Assembly (NCBI RefSeq): GCF_002968575.1
Contig: NZ_PVBM01000009.1
Coordinates: 124,001-188,000 of the forward strand
Length of the DNA stretch: 64,000 nt
Direction of reading: 5' to 3'
DNA from: Neorhizobium huautlense
Lineage (GTDB): Bacteria > Pseudomonadota > Alphaproteobacteria > Rhizobiales > Rhizobiaceae
Below the pieces are notes generated by a model. The model was not told the origin of the DNA and ran no database searches. It saw only the letters and a list, made by a program, of their open reading frames with translations. This document shows, piece by piece, positions 52,780 to 61,961 of this stretch (its first letter is position 1; each line of letters starts with the position of its first letter). The translations under genes and the position numbers were made by a program.

Positions 52780-53451
52780 CGACGGACAGCGAAGAAATTG
52801 CCGTCCCGTTTCAGCGACTAACTGCGAAAAATATCCCCCTTCCATCCCCGCTTTTTCGGTCGCGGTTATAGTGATCGCGTCATCGAGCAGGGAGCCGGGT
52901 CGCGAACCGGTCTCCGCAAACGGGGAGCATCCGGCGCTTTATGGCGGTCGTTTTAGGCAGGGCAATGCCGTCAGGGCGCCAACCGCCGGGACGAAGTGGT
53001 TTCGGAATTTGGACCCTCCGCAGCCATATTCCCCGGAAAAGCCGAAGCGATCGGGCAGGCAGAAAACCTGACACCCATCTAACACACCGACTGCCTGCCC
53101 ATCCCTTGTGACACCGTGACGACCATGTTCGCCGCGGGCATTCGGCATGCCCGATAGTTTTTTCCCCTGGGATTGGAAGATAACATTCAGCCGGAGCCAG
53201 CCGCGGGAGCACATGACGGAGGCTCGGCGGCGCCTATCGCATCACGCCGCCAAGCTTCCGGCAGCAGGTGGGGTAACCAAGGGGGTCTCTACGGTCCCGG
53301 GAATATTATTGCTGCGGTTTCATGCTTCCAGGTCCGTTAGTAAACATGATCAGCGTTTTCTAAATACCCACAGCCCCCGTTCCAAAATGGAGCGTCTCCG
53401 GCCGGCAGCCACTATGTTGTCGGCCGCCGCAGCGTTCATTGACTGCGTTGC
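52780..53451. other. long intergenic region
   Basis: About 670 bp without a gene I can support. It holds a 10-bp inverted repeat GGGCAGGCAG (53053-53062) / CTGCCTGCCC (53091-53100) around a 28-base loop. Short open frames on both strands lack SD and family motifs. With the permease remnant to the right, this looks like a region left after gene loss. Confidence 0.4.
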
Positions 53452-53573
53452 GCCTGCCAGAGCCAGCGGCAGAACCAGATCCGGCACACAGGTGATAAAG
53501 GACAGCAGGCAGATCAAGAACGCCACGAGCGGCCGATTTCGCGAGTCATCTCATCAGGGGGAATGCCGGTCAT
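53452..53573 (-). pseudogene. remnant of a TRAP transporter large permease (DctM C-terminus), frameshifted
   Basis: Read on the minus strand, 53573-53529 encodes MTGIPPDEMTREIGR; after a one-base shift at 53529 the next frame reads LVAFLICLLSFITCVPDL and on to PLALAG at 53452. Together this mirrors the conserved end of DctM proteins (a GIP-type loop, then a last helix with an ITYVP-like motif). The rest of the gene is missing upstream, where a hairpin and exsH follow. No dctP or dctQ partner is present. It is therefore a decayed fragment; the resemblance is by eye and short. Confidence 0.5.
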
Positions 53574-53576
53574 GAT

Positions 53577-53606
53577 CGAGGGCAGGATGGCTCCATCCTG
53601 CCCTCG
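53577..53606. terminator. long perfect hairpin downstream of the GH16 gene
   Basis: A 14-bp perfect stem (53577-53590 with 53593-53606; arm CGAGGGCAGGATGG) with almost no loop, 34 bases after the stop of the leftward glycanase gene. There is no T-run; it probably ends or protects that message. Confidence 0.6.
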
Positions 53607-53640
53607 CCAGTGCTATCGGGCGTCTCGGGCTGACGTGACC

Positions 53641-55071
53641 TCACATCAGCCAATCATTCGTCGTGTCTGCGGCCGCGGCAACCGGAGCCTCTTCCAGCGA
53701 ATAGGCGCGAATGTAGTCGATCTTCATCTGGGAACCGTTGACCAGACCGGTCGAAGGGGTTCCGGCGGTGCCGCCCACTGCCAGATTGACCAGCATGTAC
53801 ATCGGGTCGTGCATGTCTGCCGGCGTATCGGCCCGCGCTATCGCGACGTCGTCGAAATACCAGACGATCTCGTCTTCGTTCCACAACATGCCGTAGGTAT
53901 GAAAGCCATCGGTACTGGGAACGTTGACCGCTGAACTCTGGGTTGTCTGCGTGCCGGTGGCGTTGGAATGGGCGGAGACATGTATGGTGTAGGGATCCTG
54001 GCCGCGCATCTCCACCACGTCGATTTCCGGCGGCCAGCTTCCATCCTCGGGAAGCAGCCAGAAGGCGGGCCAGACGCCTCCGTCATTGGGCATATCGGCA
54101 CGGATCTCGAAGTAGCCGTAGGTTTGAGAGAAGGTGGAATGCGTATTGAGCAAGCCCGACGTGTAGTCATATCCGTTCACCACGCTCTCGAGCGCCGCCG
54201 GGGTCGGCTTCGCGGTGATCGTCAGGACCCCGTTATTGACGGAGAAGGGGTTTGCCGAAGCGGTCGGGGCATAGAGCGGATTGATATACCACTGCAGTTC
54301 GCCATTTGTCGGCATGGAGCTGCCCTTGGCGGGAGCCCACGGAAACTTGGCGTCCCAGGTGCCGCTTGTGCCGTTGTAGAGAGACAGCGAATTGAAGTCG
54401 TCCGAAAAGGTCTGGGTCAGCCCGGAGCGGTCGAGGCTCAGGGCGAATTGATCCGGGTTGAGTTTATCCGCCGTCGTTCCAGCTAAAACGAGGCTCTCGC
54501 CGCCGCCAAGGTCAATGCGCAGGTTTGCGCCTTCTTGGATGAAATGGCTGCTGAGCTGTTCGAAGGATGTGAATCCGTACTTGTTCAGCCGGATAGTGTC
54601 GTCCGCGCCAAAATCGGTAATCAGATCGCTGCCGTTTCCCTTGGCAAAGATGAAGGTGTCCGCGCCACCGCCGCCGATCAGGACGTCATTGCCCGCGCCG
54701 CCGTCGAATGTCTGCCGGCTGGACGAGCCGGAGATGATGTTGTCGACGCTGTTTCCGAAAGCGAAACGTTTGTCGCCTGTCACTCGGAGGTTTTCGAAAT
54801 TCTGGGGGAGAGTATAGCTCATCCAGGTGTCGATAGTATCGACGCCGGAATTTGCGGCTTCGTAGGCCCGATTGATGCTCGAGTAGAGGTAATAGATGTC
54901 ATCGCCTGTACCGCCGCTCATGGTGACGTTGACGGAACTATCGCCCCACATGGAGTCGTTGCCGGCAGTTCCCGATAAGGTCGGCCCGGAGCCGGTGGCG
55001 GAAAACCACGCCGTTGAGGTGCCACTATAATAAAGCGTCTTACCCACGGCGTTCAAAACGGTTCTGGTCAT
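53641..55071 (-). CDS. exsH: secreted RTX endo-beta-glycanase, GH16 (ExsH-like)
   Basis: A 476-residue protein without a Sec signal. The N-terminal half has RTX calcium-binding repeats (SGGTGDDIYYL, GGAGNDVLIGGGGADTFIF) typical of type I secreted proteins; the C-terminal half (about 220-460) is a GH16 domain with catalytic motif EIDVVE in PPEIDVVEMRGQ and GYFEIRADMPNDGGVWPAFWLL. This layout is that of ExsH, which trims succinoglycan in S. meliloti after export by PrsDE. The ATG at 55071 has AGGAG seven bases upstream. Substrate here (succinoglycan or another beta-glucan) is inferred. Confidence 0.83.
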   Translation of the reverse strand: MTRTVLNAVGKTLYYSGTSTAWFSATGSGPTLSGTAGNDSMWGDSSVNVTMSGGTGDDIYYLYSSINRAYEAANSGVDTIDTWMSYTLPQNFENLRVTGDKRFAFGNSVDNIISGSSSRQTFDGGAGNDVLIGGGGADTFIFAKGNGSDLITDFGADDTIRLNKYGFTSFEQLSSHFIQEGANLRIDLGGGESLVLAGTTADKLNPDQFALSLDRSGLTQTFSDDFNSLSLYNGTSGTWDAKFPWAPAKGSSMPTNGELQWYINPLYAPTASANPFSVNNGVLTITAKPTPAALESVVNGYDYTSGLLNTHSTFSQTYGYFEIRADMPNDGGVWPAFWLLPEDGSWPPEIDVVEMRGQDPYTIHVSAHSNATGTQTTQSSAVNVPSTDGFHTYGMLWNEDEIVWYFDDVAIARADTPADMHDPMYMLVNLAVGGTAGTPSTGLVNGSQMKIDYIRAYSLEEAPVAAAADTTNDWLM

Positions 55072-55231
55072 CAAGCCTCTCCTGTTTTGGCTAAATCCTC
55101 CCGATATCTCCTCTCAAAGATGTCTGCACGACGGGCGGACATCGCTCCTCCAAAACCTAGGTAACCTGCATGGGTTCCCATGGCCAGCCAAAATTGGCAT
55201 CCGCGCCGATCAAATCCGGCCGCGTGACACT

Positions 55232-55987
55232 TCAGCCGATTCGCCTGCGCAGCACCGCATAGGCGGCCCCCGCGCTCATGGCCGCCAAGAAATACCAGGT
55301 GATGGCGTAGACGAGATGGCTGTTGCGGAACTGCACGACCGTCAGCCCGCCGACCGGGAAGCCGCTGGGATTGGGGGCAGAATCGGCATCGATGAAATAG
55401 GGAGCGACGTTCGTGAGCCCTTTGGCGGCGGCAATCGCTGCCACGTCGCGGGAATACCAGCGGTCATTGTGAGGGACATTGGTTCGCAAAAAAGCGCCAT
55501 CCGGCTCGGTGATGCGCAGGAGTCCGCCAACCTCAACCGTGCCCGCGACTTCTCCATCCGCCCGTGACGCCGGGTCGCGGCGGTCTTCCGGCACGAAGCC
55601 GCGGTTGACCAGGATCGTTGTACCGTCGGCCCGTTGAAGCGGCGTCACGACCCAGAAACCAGATCCAAGCACCGTTACCGCCTGAACCAGGACCTCCCTG
55701 TGGTGGAGGAATGTGCCGCTTGCAGTGACGCGGCGGTACTCGTCCTTTTCCGCGGTAATGCCGGCCCATTCGGCCGGTCCCGGAGACGGTGCGGGATCGG
55801 CATGCACCCGGGCCTCCACCCGCTCGATCAGGTAGAGCTTCCAGAAAAGCCGCTGCACCTGCCATGTGCCGAGACCCAGGAAAACTGCGACAAGGAACAA
55901 CATCGCGGTCGCGAAGAGCAGCCGGGACCGGCGAGACGGGGAAGCCTTTTCCTCTCCTGATGTCACGCGATCCGCTCCCGAATTCAC
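55232..55987 (-). CDS. SURF1 family oxidase assembly protein
   Basis: A 251-residue SURF1 protein with two membrane helices (about 25-43, LLFATAMLFLVAVFLGLGTWQVQRL, and the C-terminal HLVYAITWYFLAAMSAGAAYAVLRRR) and a periplasmic domain. The GTWQVQRL and LVNRGFVP motifs are diagnostic. It helps haem insertion or assembly of the terminal oxidase and follows cyoD by 12 bases. Start is GTG at 55987; a GTG at 55966 with GGAG seven bases upstream is an alternative. Confidence 0.9.
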   Translation of the reverse strand: MNSGADRVTSGEEKASPSRRSRLLFATAMLFLVAVFLGLGTWQVQRLFWKLYLIERVEARVHADPAPSPGPAEWAGITAEKDEYRRVTASGTFLHHREVLVQAVTVLGSGFWVVTPLQRADGTTILVNRGFVPEDRRDPASRADGEVAGTVEVGGLLRITEPDGAFLRTNVPHNDRWYSRDVAAIAAAKGLTNVAPYFIDADSAPNPSGFPVGGLTVVQFRNSHLVYAITWYFLAAMSAGAAYAVLRRRIG

Positions 55988-55999
55988 GGTCGCGGATTC

Positions 56000-56401
56000 C
56001 TACGGCATGTTCTTCATCATTTCCGGCGACATCGGCATCATGTTGGCGTTCAGATGATGCATAACCCAGAGCGAACCGGCGAGCGCGATGCCGACGAGCA
56101 CCAGCGTGAAAATGAGCGCCATGATCGTCCAGCCGCCTTCCGAGCGCGGATTCATGTGAAGGAAGTAGATCATGTGGACGACGATCTGAACGACGCCAAC
56201 GCCCATGACGAGGAAGGCGGTCAAGAGCTTGCTGTCGAAGACGCCGCCCATGACGAGCCAGAACGGAATGGCGGTCAGGATGACGGAAAGCAGAAAGCCT
56301 ATGACATAACCCTTCAGGGAACCGTGGCCGGCTCCATGGCCGTTGCTGTGGCCGTGATGGGTGGCGGAGGCGCTTTCGTGGGCGGGGGCGTGCGAGCTCA
56401 T
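56000..56401 (-). CDS. cyoD: cytochrome bo3 ubiquinol oxidase subunit IV
   Basis: A 133-residue subunit with three membrane helices and a His-rich N-terminus (HHGHSNGHGAGHG). The start at 56401 overlaps the cyoC stop as ATGA. The motif HMIYFLHMNPRSEGGW is typical of CyoD. It stabilises the oxidase. Confidence 0.93.
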   Translation of the reverse strand: MSSHAPAHESASATHHGHSNGHGAGHGSLKGYVIGFLLSVILTAIPFWLVMGGVFDSKLLTAFLVMGVGVVQIVVHMIYFLHMNPRSEGGWTIMALIFTLVLVGIALAGSLWVMHHLNANMMPMSPEMMKNMP

Positions 56402-57021
56402 CCGAGGACTCCGATCAGATAGACAAAGGAAAAGACGCCGATCCAGACAACGTCGAGGAAGTGCCAGAACATCGAAAGGCACATCAGCCGGCGTCGGTTT
56501 TCAGGGATCAATCCCCGCATCGAGACCTGCACCATCAGGGTTATCAGCCAGATGATGCCGAAGGTGACGTGCAGGCCATGCGTGCCGACCAGGGTGAAGA
56601 AGGACGAGAGGAAGGCGGATCGAGTGGGACCGGCGCCTTCATGGATCAGATGATTGAATTCATAGAGCTCGAGCCCCAGGAAGATCGCGCCGAACACGCC
56701 GGTAACGCCGAGCCAGAACAGCGTCTCGGCCTTGGCATTGCGCTCCATCTGCAGCATGGCAAAGCCGTAGGTGATCGACGACAGCAACAGCATGGCCGTG
56801 TTGACGGCCACCAGCGGCAGGTCGAACAGATCGGCGGGCGAGGGGCCGGCAGCATAGGAGCGGCCAAGCACGCCGTGGGTCGCAAACAGCACCGCGAAGA
56901 TCAGGCAGTCGCTCATCAGATAGAGCCAGAAGCCCAGCATGGTGCTGCCTTCCGGGTGGTGGTCCTCGGTGAGGTAGAATTCCGGCTTGTCGGTTTCTTG
57001 CGCTTGGAGAGTGCTTGCCAT
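56398..57021 (-). CDS. cyoC: cytochrome bo3 ubiquinol oxidase subunit III
   Basis: A 207-residue subunit with five membrane helices (LGFWLYLMSDCLIFAVLFATHGVL and four more) and the conserved HLIHEGAGPTRSAFLSSFF loop. It lies one base after cyoB and overlaps cyoD by four bases. Confidence 0.94.
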   Translation of the reverse strand: MASTLQAQETDKPEFYLTEDHHPEGSTMLGFWLYLMSDCLIFAVLFATHGVLGRSYAAGPSPADLFDLPLVAVNTAMLLLSSITYGFAMLQMERNAKAETLFWLGVTGVFGAIFLGLELYEFNHLIHEGAGPTRSAFLSSFFTLVGTHGLHVTFGIIWLITLMVQVSMRGLIPENRRRLMCLSMFWHFLDVVWIGVFSFVYLIGVLG

Positions 57022-57022
57022 G

Positions 57023-59026
57023 TCACGTCCGCTCCGCGAGCAATTGGGAGCGCGCGTCCTCTGTTGCAGTTACGGTTTCGGCTGGGATGTGGAAATCCCG
57101 GCTGTAGTTGAAGGTGTGGCCGATCGCGACCGCAAGCATCGCGACGAAAGACAGGGCCGCCAGCCACCACATGTACCAGATCATGCCGAAGGCAAAGGCG
57201 ACGCTGATGGCAGCCAGGATCAAGCCTGTTCCGGTGTTCTTCGGCATGTGGATGGGTTTGAACCCGGCGAGCGGGCGCTCGTAGCCGCGGCGCTTCATAT
57301 CGTACCAGCTGTCATGATCGTGCACGACCGGCGTGAAGGCGAAGTTGTAGTCCGGCGGCGGCGAAGATGTCGACCATTCCAGCGTCCGGCCATCCCAGGG
57401 ATCTCCGGTCGTATCGCGCAGCTGGTCGCGCCTGAGGAAGCTGACGACCAGCTGGATGATGAAGGCGGCAATGCCGAGCGCGATCAGGAATGCTCCGAAG
57501 GCGGCGATCACGAACCAGATCTGCAGGGACTGGTCCTCGAACTGGGAGACACGACGGGTAATGCCCATCAGGCCGAGCACGTAGAGCGGCATGAAGGCGA
57601 CGTAGAAGCCGATCAGCCAGAACCAGAAGCTCATCTTGCCCCAGAACGGATCCAGCCGGTAACCGAACGCCTTGGGGTACCAGTAATTGACGCCGGCGAG
57701 CAGTCCGAAGACCACGCCGCCGATGATCACGTTGTGAAAATGCGCGATCAGGAACAGGGAGTTGTGCAGGACGAAATCGGCAGGAGGGACGGCCAGCATG
57801 ACACCCGTCATGCCGCCGATAACGAAGGTCACCATGAAGCCGATCGTCCACAACATCGGCACTTCGTAGCGGATCCGGCCGCGATACATGGTGAAGAGCC
57901 AGTTGAACATCTTGGCGCCGGTCGGAATCGAGATGATCATCGTGGTGATGCCGAAGAAGGCGTTCACCGACGCCCCAGAGCCCATGGTGAAGAAGTGGTG
58001 CAGCCAGACGATATACGACAGGATCATGATGACGCATGTCGCATAGACCATCGAGGCATAACCGAAGAGGCGCTTGCCGCAGAAGGTAGCCACCACTTCC
58101 GAAAAGATGCCGAAGGCCGGCAGGATCAGGATGTAGACCTCCGGATGGCCCCAGATCCAGATGAGGTTCACATACATCATCGGATTGCCGCCAAGATCAT
58201 TGGTGAAGAAATTGGTGCCGACGTAGCGGTCGAGCGTCAGGAGCGCGAGGGTGGCGGTCAGGATCGGAAAGGTCGCGACGATCAGCACGTTGGTGCAGAG
58301 AGAGGTCCAGGTGAAGACCGGCATTTTCATAAAAGTCATGCCCGGCGCGCGCATCTTGACGATCGTGGCGATGAGGTTGATGCCGGAAAGCGTGGTGCCG
58401 ACACCCGCCACCTGCAATCCCCAGATGTAGTAATCCACGCCGACACCCGGGCTGTAGTCGGCGCCTGAAAGCGGCGGATAGGCAAGCCAGCCGGTGCGGG
58501 CGAACTCGCCGACGAACAGCGACAGCATGATGATGATCGCGCCGGCCGTCGTCATCCAGAACGAGAAATTGTTCAGGAACGGGAAGGAAACGTCGCGGGC
58601 GCCGATCTGCAGCGGCACGATATAATTCATCAGGCCGGTCACGAAGGGCATTGCCATGAAGAAGATCATGATCACGCCGTGGGCCGAGAAGATCTGATCA
58701 TAGTGGTGCGGGTTCAGGTAGCCTTCACTGCCGTTGAAGGCGATCGCCTGCTGGATGCGCATCATGATCGCGTCGGCAAAACCGCGAAGCAGCATGACCA
58801 GCGCCAAGACCACGTACATGATGCCGATCTTCTTGTGGTCGACGCTGGTAAACCACTCCGTCCAGAGATAACCCCAGAGCCTGTATTTGGTAATCAGCCC
58901 CAGCAGGGCGAGCCCGCCCAGAGCCACGACAGCGAATGTCACGACGAGGATGGGTTCGTGATAGGGTATGGCCTGCCATGAGAGCCGCCCGAAGATGAAT
59001 TCCGTCAAAGTGTTGTTGCCGAACAT
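57023..59026 (-). CDS. cyoB: cytochrome bo3 ubiquinol oxidase subunit I
   Basis: A 667-residue haem-copper oxidase subunit with about 15 helices. The active-site elements are seen: [15 protein letters not shown] (CuB His and the cross-linked Tyr), [12 protein letters not shown], and HFHNVIIGG (haem ligands). The ATG at 59026 gives the usual N-terminus [17 protein letters not shown]; the TTG four codons before is unlikely. It reduces oxygen with electrons from ubiquinol and pumps protons. Confidence 0.95.
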   Translation of the reverse strand: MFGNNTLTEFIFGRLSWQAIPYHEPILVVTFAVVALGGLALLGLITKYRLWGYLWTEWFTSVDHKKIGIMYVVLALVMLLRGFADAIMMRIQQAIAFNGSEGYLNPHHYDQIFSAHGVIMIFFMAMPFVTGLMNYIVPLQIGARDVSFPFLNNFSFWMTTAGAIIIMLSLFVGEFARTGWLAYPPLSGADYSPGVGVDYYIWGLQVAGVGTTLSGINLIATIVKMRAPGMTFMKMPVFTWTSLCTNVLIVATFPILTATLALLTLDRYVGTNFFTNDLGGNPMMYVNLIWIWGHPEVYILILPAFGIFSEVVATFCGKRLFGYASMVYATCVIMILSYIVWLHHFFTMGSGASVNAFFGITTMIISIPTGAKMFNWLFTMYRGRIRYEVPMLWTIGFMVTFVIGGMTGVMLAVPPADFVLHNSLFLIAHFHNVIIGGVVFGLLAGVNYWYPKAFGYRLDPFWGKMSFWFWLIGFYVAFMPLYVLGLMGITRRVSQFEDQSLQIWFVIAAFGAFLIALGIAAFIIQLVVSFLRRDQLRDTTGDPWDGRTLEWSTSSPPPDYNFAFTPVVHDHDSWYDMKRRGYERPLAGFKPIHMPKNTGTGLILAAISVAFAFGMIWYMWWLAALSFVAMLAVAIGHTFNYSRDFHIPAETVTATEDARSQLLAERT

Positions 59027-59056
59027 GGTTCTATCCAAAATCGATTGATACGCCGG

Positions 59057-60247
59057 TCAGGGCTGCGTCGCGCCGGGTTGGTTCATCTGCGGCGCTGCGG
59101 GTCCGCCCGGAGCGCTGCCTGGCGTCGCGTGGCCTTCATGCATGTCCTGCTGGATTGGCGTCTGTGACGGCTGATGCGGCGCATCCACCCCTTCGGCAGG
59201 CTCAGGGCTGCGGGCGGGATTGCCGGTGGCGGGGAATGTGGCGCCTGGGCTTGCCGCTCCATGGGACACCTCGCCGGCATGGCGGTTGTCATATTCGAGC
59301 CTGGAGCGGCTGTCGTGGCTTTCCGTACCGCCGCCGCCCGCCATGTCGATATGCATCATCTCGCTCATGCACATCTGGCCGGGGCGCGCGCACATGTTGA
59401 GGATAGCGTTGAAGAGCCCATCCTCGACGCTGGCAAAATAGCGGACCGGCTCCTTGGCGCTCGGCTTTTCGAGCTTCAGGTAGGCATCGCGACTGAGAGC
59501 GGTGCCCTGCGTCTTTACCCGCGCGACCCATTGATCGAAGCCTGCCTGCTGCAGACCATGGAACTTGAAGCGCATGTGGGAAAAGCCGTCGCCGCTATAG
59601 TTGCTGGAAAGGCCGTCGTACGCGCCTTCCTTGTTGATGACGGCGTGCAATTTGGTCTGCATGCCGGGCATCGCGTAGATCATCCCGGCAAGCGCGGGAA
59701 CGTAGAACGAGTTCATCACCGAGGATGCCGTGATCTTGAAGTTGATCGGCACGTCGACGGGCGCTGCCATCTCGTTGACCGTCGCGATCCCGTAGTCCGG
59801 GTAGAAAAACAGCCACTTCCAGTCGAGCGCCACGACCTCGACCGTAAGCGGCTTTGTCTCGGCAGGTATGGCACGTTCGGCGTCAAGCCGATCCAGCGGC
59901 CGGTAAGGGTCGAGCTTGTGGGTGCTGATCCAGGTGACTGCGCCGAGCGCGATGATGATGGCCAGAGGCGCGGACCAGATGACGACTTCGAGCCGTGTCG
60001 AATGATGCCATTCCGGATCGTACGGGGCGCTTTCATTGGAGTGGCGGTATCGCCAGGCGAAGAACAGCGTCAGGATAATGACCGGCACGATGATCAGCAA
60101 CATCAGTACCGTCGAAACGACGATCAGGTCCCGCTGCTGAGCGGCGATATCGCCCGAAGGCGACATGACCACCATGTTGCATCCGGTGAGAGCCAGGGCA
60201 GGCAGGAAAAGGAAGAGACGACCGACGAACTTGAAAAGACTTTGCAT
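59057..60247 (-). CDS. cyoA: cytochrome bo3 ubiquinol oxidase subunit II
   Basis: A 396-residue lipoprotein subunit: signal with lipobox LALTGC, two membrane helices, and the periplasmic cupredoxin domain (VVALDWKWLFFYPDYGIATVN; SVMNSFYVPALAGMIYAMPGM). As usual for quinol oxidases the CuA ligands are absent. Compared with E. coli CyoA (315 residues) it has a C-terminal tail of about 80 residues rich in Pro, Gly, His and Ala, part of which (SPEPAEGV) is encoded by a short repeat element. Start at 60247 is set by the lipoprotein signal. Confidence 0.93.
   Translation of the reverse strand: MQSLFKFVGRLFLFLPALALTGCNMVVMSPSGDIAAQQRDLIVVSTVLMLLIIVPVIILTLFFAWRYRHSNESAPYDPEWHHSTRLEVVIWSAPLAIIIALGAVTWISTHKLDPYRPLDRLDAERAIPAETKPLTVEVVALDWKWLFFYPDYGIATVNEMAAPVDVPINFKITASSVMNSFYVPALAGMIYAMPGMQTKLHAVINKEGAYDGLSSNYSGDGFSHMRFKFHGLQQAGFDQWVARVKTQGTALSRDAYLKLEKPSAKEPVRYFASVEDGLFNAILNMCARPGQMCMSEMMHIDMAGGGGTESHDSRSRLEYDNRHAGEVSHGAASPGATFPATGNPARSPEPAEGVDAPHQPSQTPIQQDMHEGHATPGSAPGGPAAPQMNQPGATQP
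59188..59208 (-). repeat. short palindromic-type repeat inserted in the cyoA tail
   Basis: The stretch around CCTTCGGCAGGCTCAGGG resembles a small repeat element scattered in many alphaproteobacterial genomes, which yields SPEPAEG-like peptides when it falls in a gene in this frame. Here it is in frame within the low-complexity CyoA tail. Only one copy was seen in the window. Confidence 0.45.
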
Positions 60248-60559
60248 CTCGGGCTCGAAATTTGCGTTTTGTCTAGTTGGACTAATCGGGACGAGGCACG
60301 GTCGGGAATGAGGTCGTTCGTCGCAGTGCAGCAATTTGTCGCAATGCAACAACGAAACCTTTTGCCTGATCAGCACTTCCTGAGGCTGAACGCAAAAAGT
60401 CGCCGATGCCCGCCTGACGACATCTAGGACGCAACGCCGCTCCGGCTAGAGGGCCGCGGCTCTTAAGACGCTTCAAGCTTTTTCGCCGACTGTTCTTGAT
60501 CTCGCCGGCGGTTTGATCAACATTTCCCGTGTGAGGCGGAGTCACGCCAGGAGGAAAGC
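60248..60559. promoter_or_regulatory. cyoA / MFS divergent promoter region with tandem 18-bp repeat
   Basis: This 312-bp region holds two adjacent 18-bp units, 60317-60334 and 60335-60352, that match in 15 of 18 positions; on the minus strand each contains GCA(T/C)TGCGAC. The right unit is also a dyad, TTGT-N-GC-N3-GC-N-ACAA. Such repeats 70-105 bp ahead of cyoA could bind a redox regulator (RegA/ActR type sites have a related but not identical pattern). A good AGGAGG lies before the MFS start. Confidence 0.45.
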
Positions 60560-61900
60560 ATGAACACGGTCGTCAATCCCACATCGTCTGGCATGGAACG
60601 GGATGCCCGCCGGATTCACGACGACAAGCCGATATCGGCGGGCAGCATCGCCATCGGTGTGATCATCGGTCGCATGTCGGAGTTCTTCGATTTTTTCGTC
60701 TACGGCCTCGGTTCCGTCCTCGTTTTTCCCAAGCTTATCTTTCCCTTCGCTCCCGATCCGGTAACGGCAACCTTGATGTCGTTTGCGATCTTTCCGCTGG
60801 CCTTCATGGCGCGGCCGGTCGGATCCTTCGTGTTCATGTGGATCGATCGGAACTACGGGCGCGGCACAAAGCTGACGATTGCGCTCTTTATTCTGGGCGG
60901 ATCGACCGCGTCGATCGCTTTCCTGCCAGGATATGAAACCATCGGTTATTGGGCGGTGGCGCTTCTGGCGCTCTTCCGTCTCGGCCAGGGATTTGCGCTT
61001 GGCGGCGCCTGGGATGGTCTGGCTTCCCTCCTCAACCTCAACGCGCCTCCCAACCACCGCGGCTGGTATGCGATGATCCCGCAGCTCGGTGCGCCCATCG
61101 GCTTTGCGCTGGCGAGCATCCTGTTCGGCTATTTCGTCGCCAATCTTTCGGAAGCCGACTTCCTGGCCTGGGGCTGGCGTTACCCGTTCTTCGTCGCTTT
61201 CGCGATCAACGTCGTGGCGCTTTTTGCCCGGTTGCGGATCGTGGCGAGCAAGGAGTTCGGCTCGGCGCTGGAGGCCAATGAACTGCAGCCGCGGCCCGTC
61301 TTCGAAATGCTCGGCAAACACGCCCACGACGTCGTGCTCGGCGCCTTCGTTCCGCTCGCGAGCTTTGCCATGTTTCACCTGGTGACGATTTTCCCGCTGA
61401 GTTGGGTGACGCTTTACGGCGGCCAGTCGGCGGCCGAATTCCTGTGGGTTCAGGTAGCCGGGGCGGCTGTCGGGATCATCGGCATCGTCCTGTCAGGGGT
61501 GCTTGCCGACCGTATCGGCCGTCGCGGCCAGCTGATGGCGGGCGCGGTGATCATCGCGATCTTCTCGTTCTCGGCGCCCTTCCTGCTCGACGCAGGGGGC
61601 AAGGGACAGGATGCTTTCATCATCATCGGCTTCGGTATCCTGGGCCTGTCCTTCGGCCAGGCCTCCGGCGCCGTTTCCTCTCGTTTCAGCCAGTATTACC
61701 GCTATACCGGCGCGGCACTAACGTCAGACCTTGCCTGGCTGGTGGGGGCCGGGTTCGCACCCCTGGTGGCGCTCGGCCTTGCCAGCAATTTCGGCATCAT
61801 CTTCATCGGCGGATATCTGATTTCGGGCGCCATCTGCACGATCGCAGCGCTCAGCCTCAGCAAGGTCCTGGACCAGAGCGGCGAGCCCGGACGGTCGTAG
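60560..61900 (+). CDS. MFS transporter, metabolite:H+ symporter (MHS) type
   Basis: A 446-residue membrane protein with 12 helices. The start region SIAIGVIIGRMSEFFDFFVYG and the loop RPVGSFVFMWIDRNYGRGTKL with the later DRIGRRG match metabolite:H+ symporters of the MHS family. Strong AGGAGG seven bases before the ATG. Substrate unknown. The convergent lyase/peptidase genes to its right are separated by a strong terminator. Confidence 0.87.
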   Translation: MNTVVNPTSSGMERDARRIHDDKPISAGSIAIGVIIGRMSEFFDFFVYGLGSVLVFPKLIFPFAPDPVTATLMSFAIFPLAFMARPVGSFVFMWIDRNYGRGTKLTIALFILGGSTASIAFLPGYETIGYWAVALLALFRLGQGFALGGAWDGLASLLNLNAPPNHRGWYAMIPQLGAPIGFALASILFGYFVANLSEADFLAWGWRYPFFVAFAINVVALFARLRIVASKEFGSALEANELQPRPVFEMLGKHAHDVVLGAFVPLASFAMFHLVTIFPLSWVTLYGGQSAAEFLWVQVAGAAVGIIGIVLSGVLADRIGRRGQLMAGAVIIAIFSFSAPFLLDAGGKGQDAFIIIGFGILGLSFGQASGAVSSRFSQYYRYTGAALTSDLAWLVGAGFAPLVALGLASNFGIIFIGGYLISGAICTIAALSLSKVLDQSGEPGRS

Positions 61901-61911
61901 CCCGTCCAGTT

Positions 61912-61936
61912 ACCTTCTCCCCGTCGGGGAGAAGGT
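61912..61936. terminator. bidirectional terminator hairpin, rhizobial repeat type
   Basis: A perfect 11-bp stem ACCTTCTCCCC/GGGGAGAAGGT with loop GTC, between convergent genes ending at 61900 (+) and 61962 (-). This palindrome belongs to a type seen many times in rhizobial genomes between genes. Confidence 0.7.
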
Positions 61937-61961
61937 GTTTCGAAGAGCCGGAGAATAGGCT

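Noticed and set aside
53147-53575. 142-codon plus-strand frame in the long intergenic region
   Set aside because: Basic low-information translation, no SD, and it runs antisense to the better explained TRAP permease remnant.
56987-58468. Long plus-strand frame opposite cyoB
   Set aside because: The translation is rich in H, D, E and R as expected of antisense cyoB, and cyoB is certain.
60560-61900. MFS transporter as the missing siderophore exporter
   Set aside because: It belongs to the metabolite:H+ symporter type and lies 30 kb from the asb genes beside catabolic genes.
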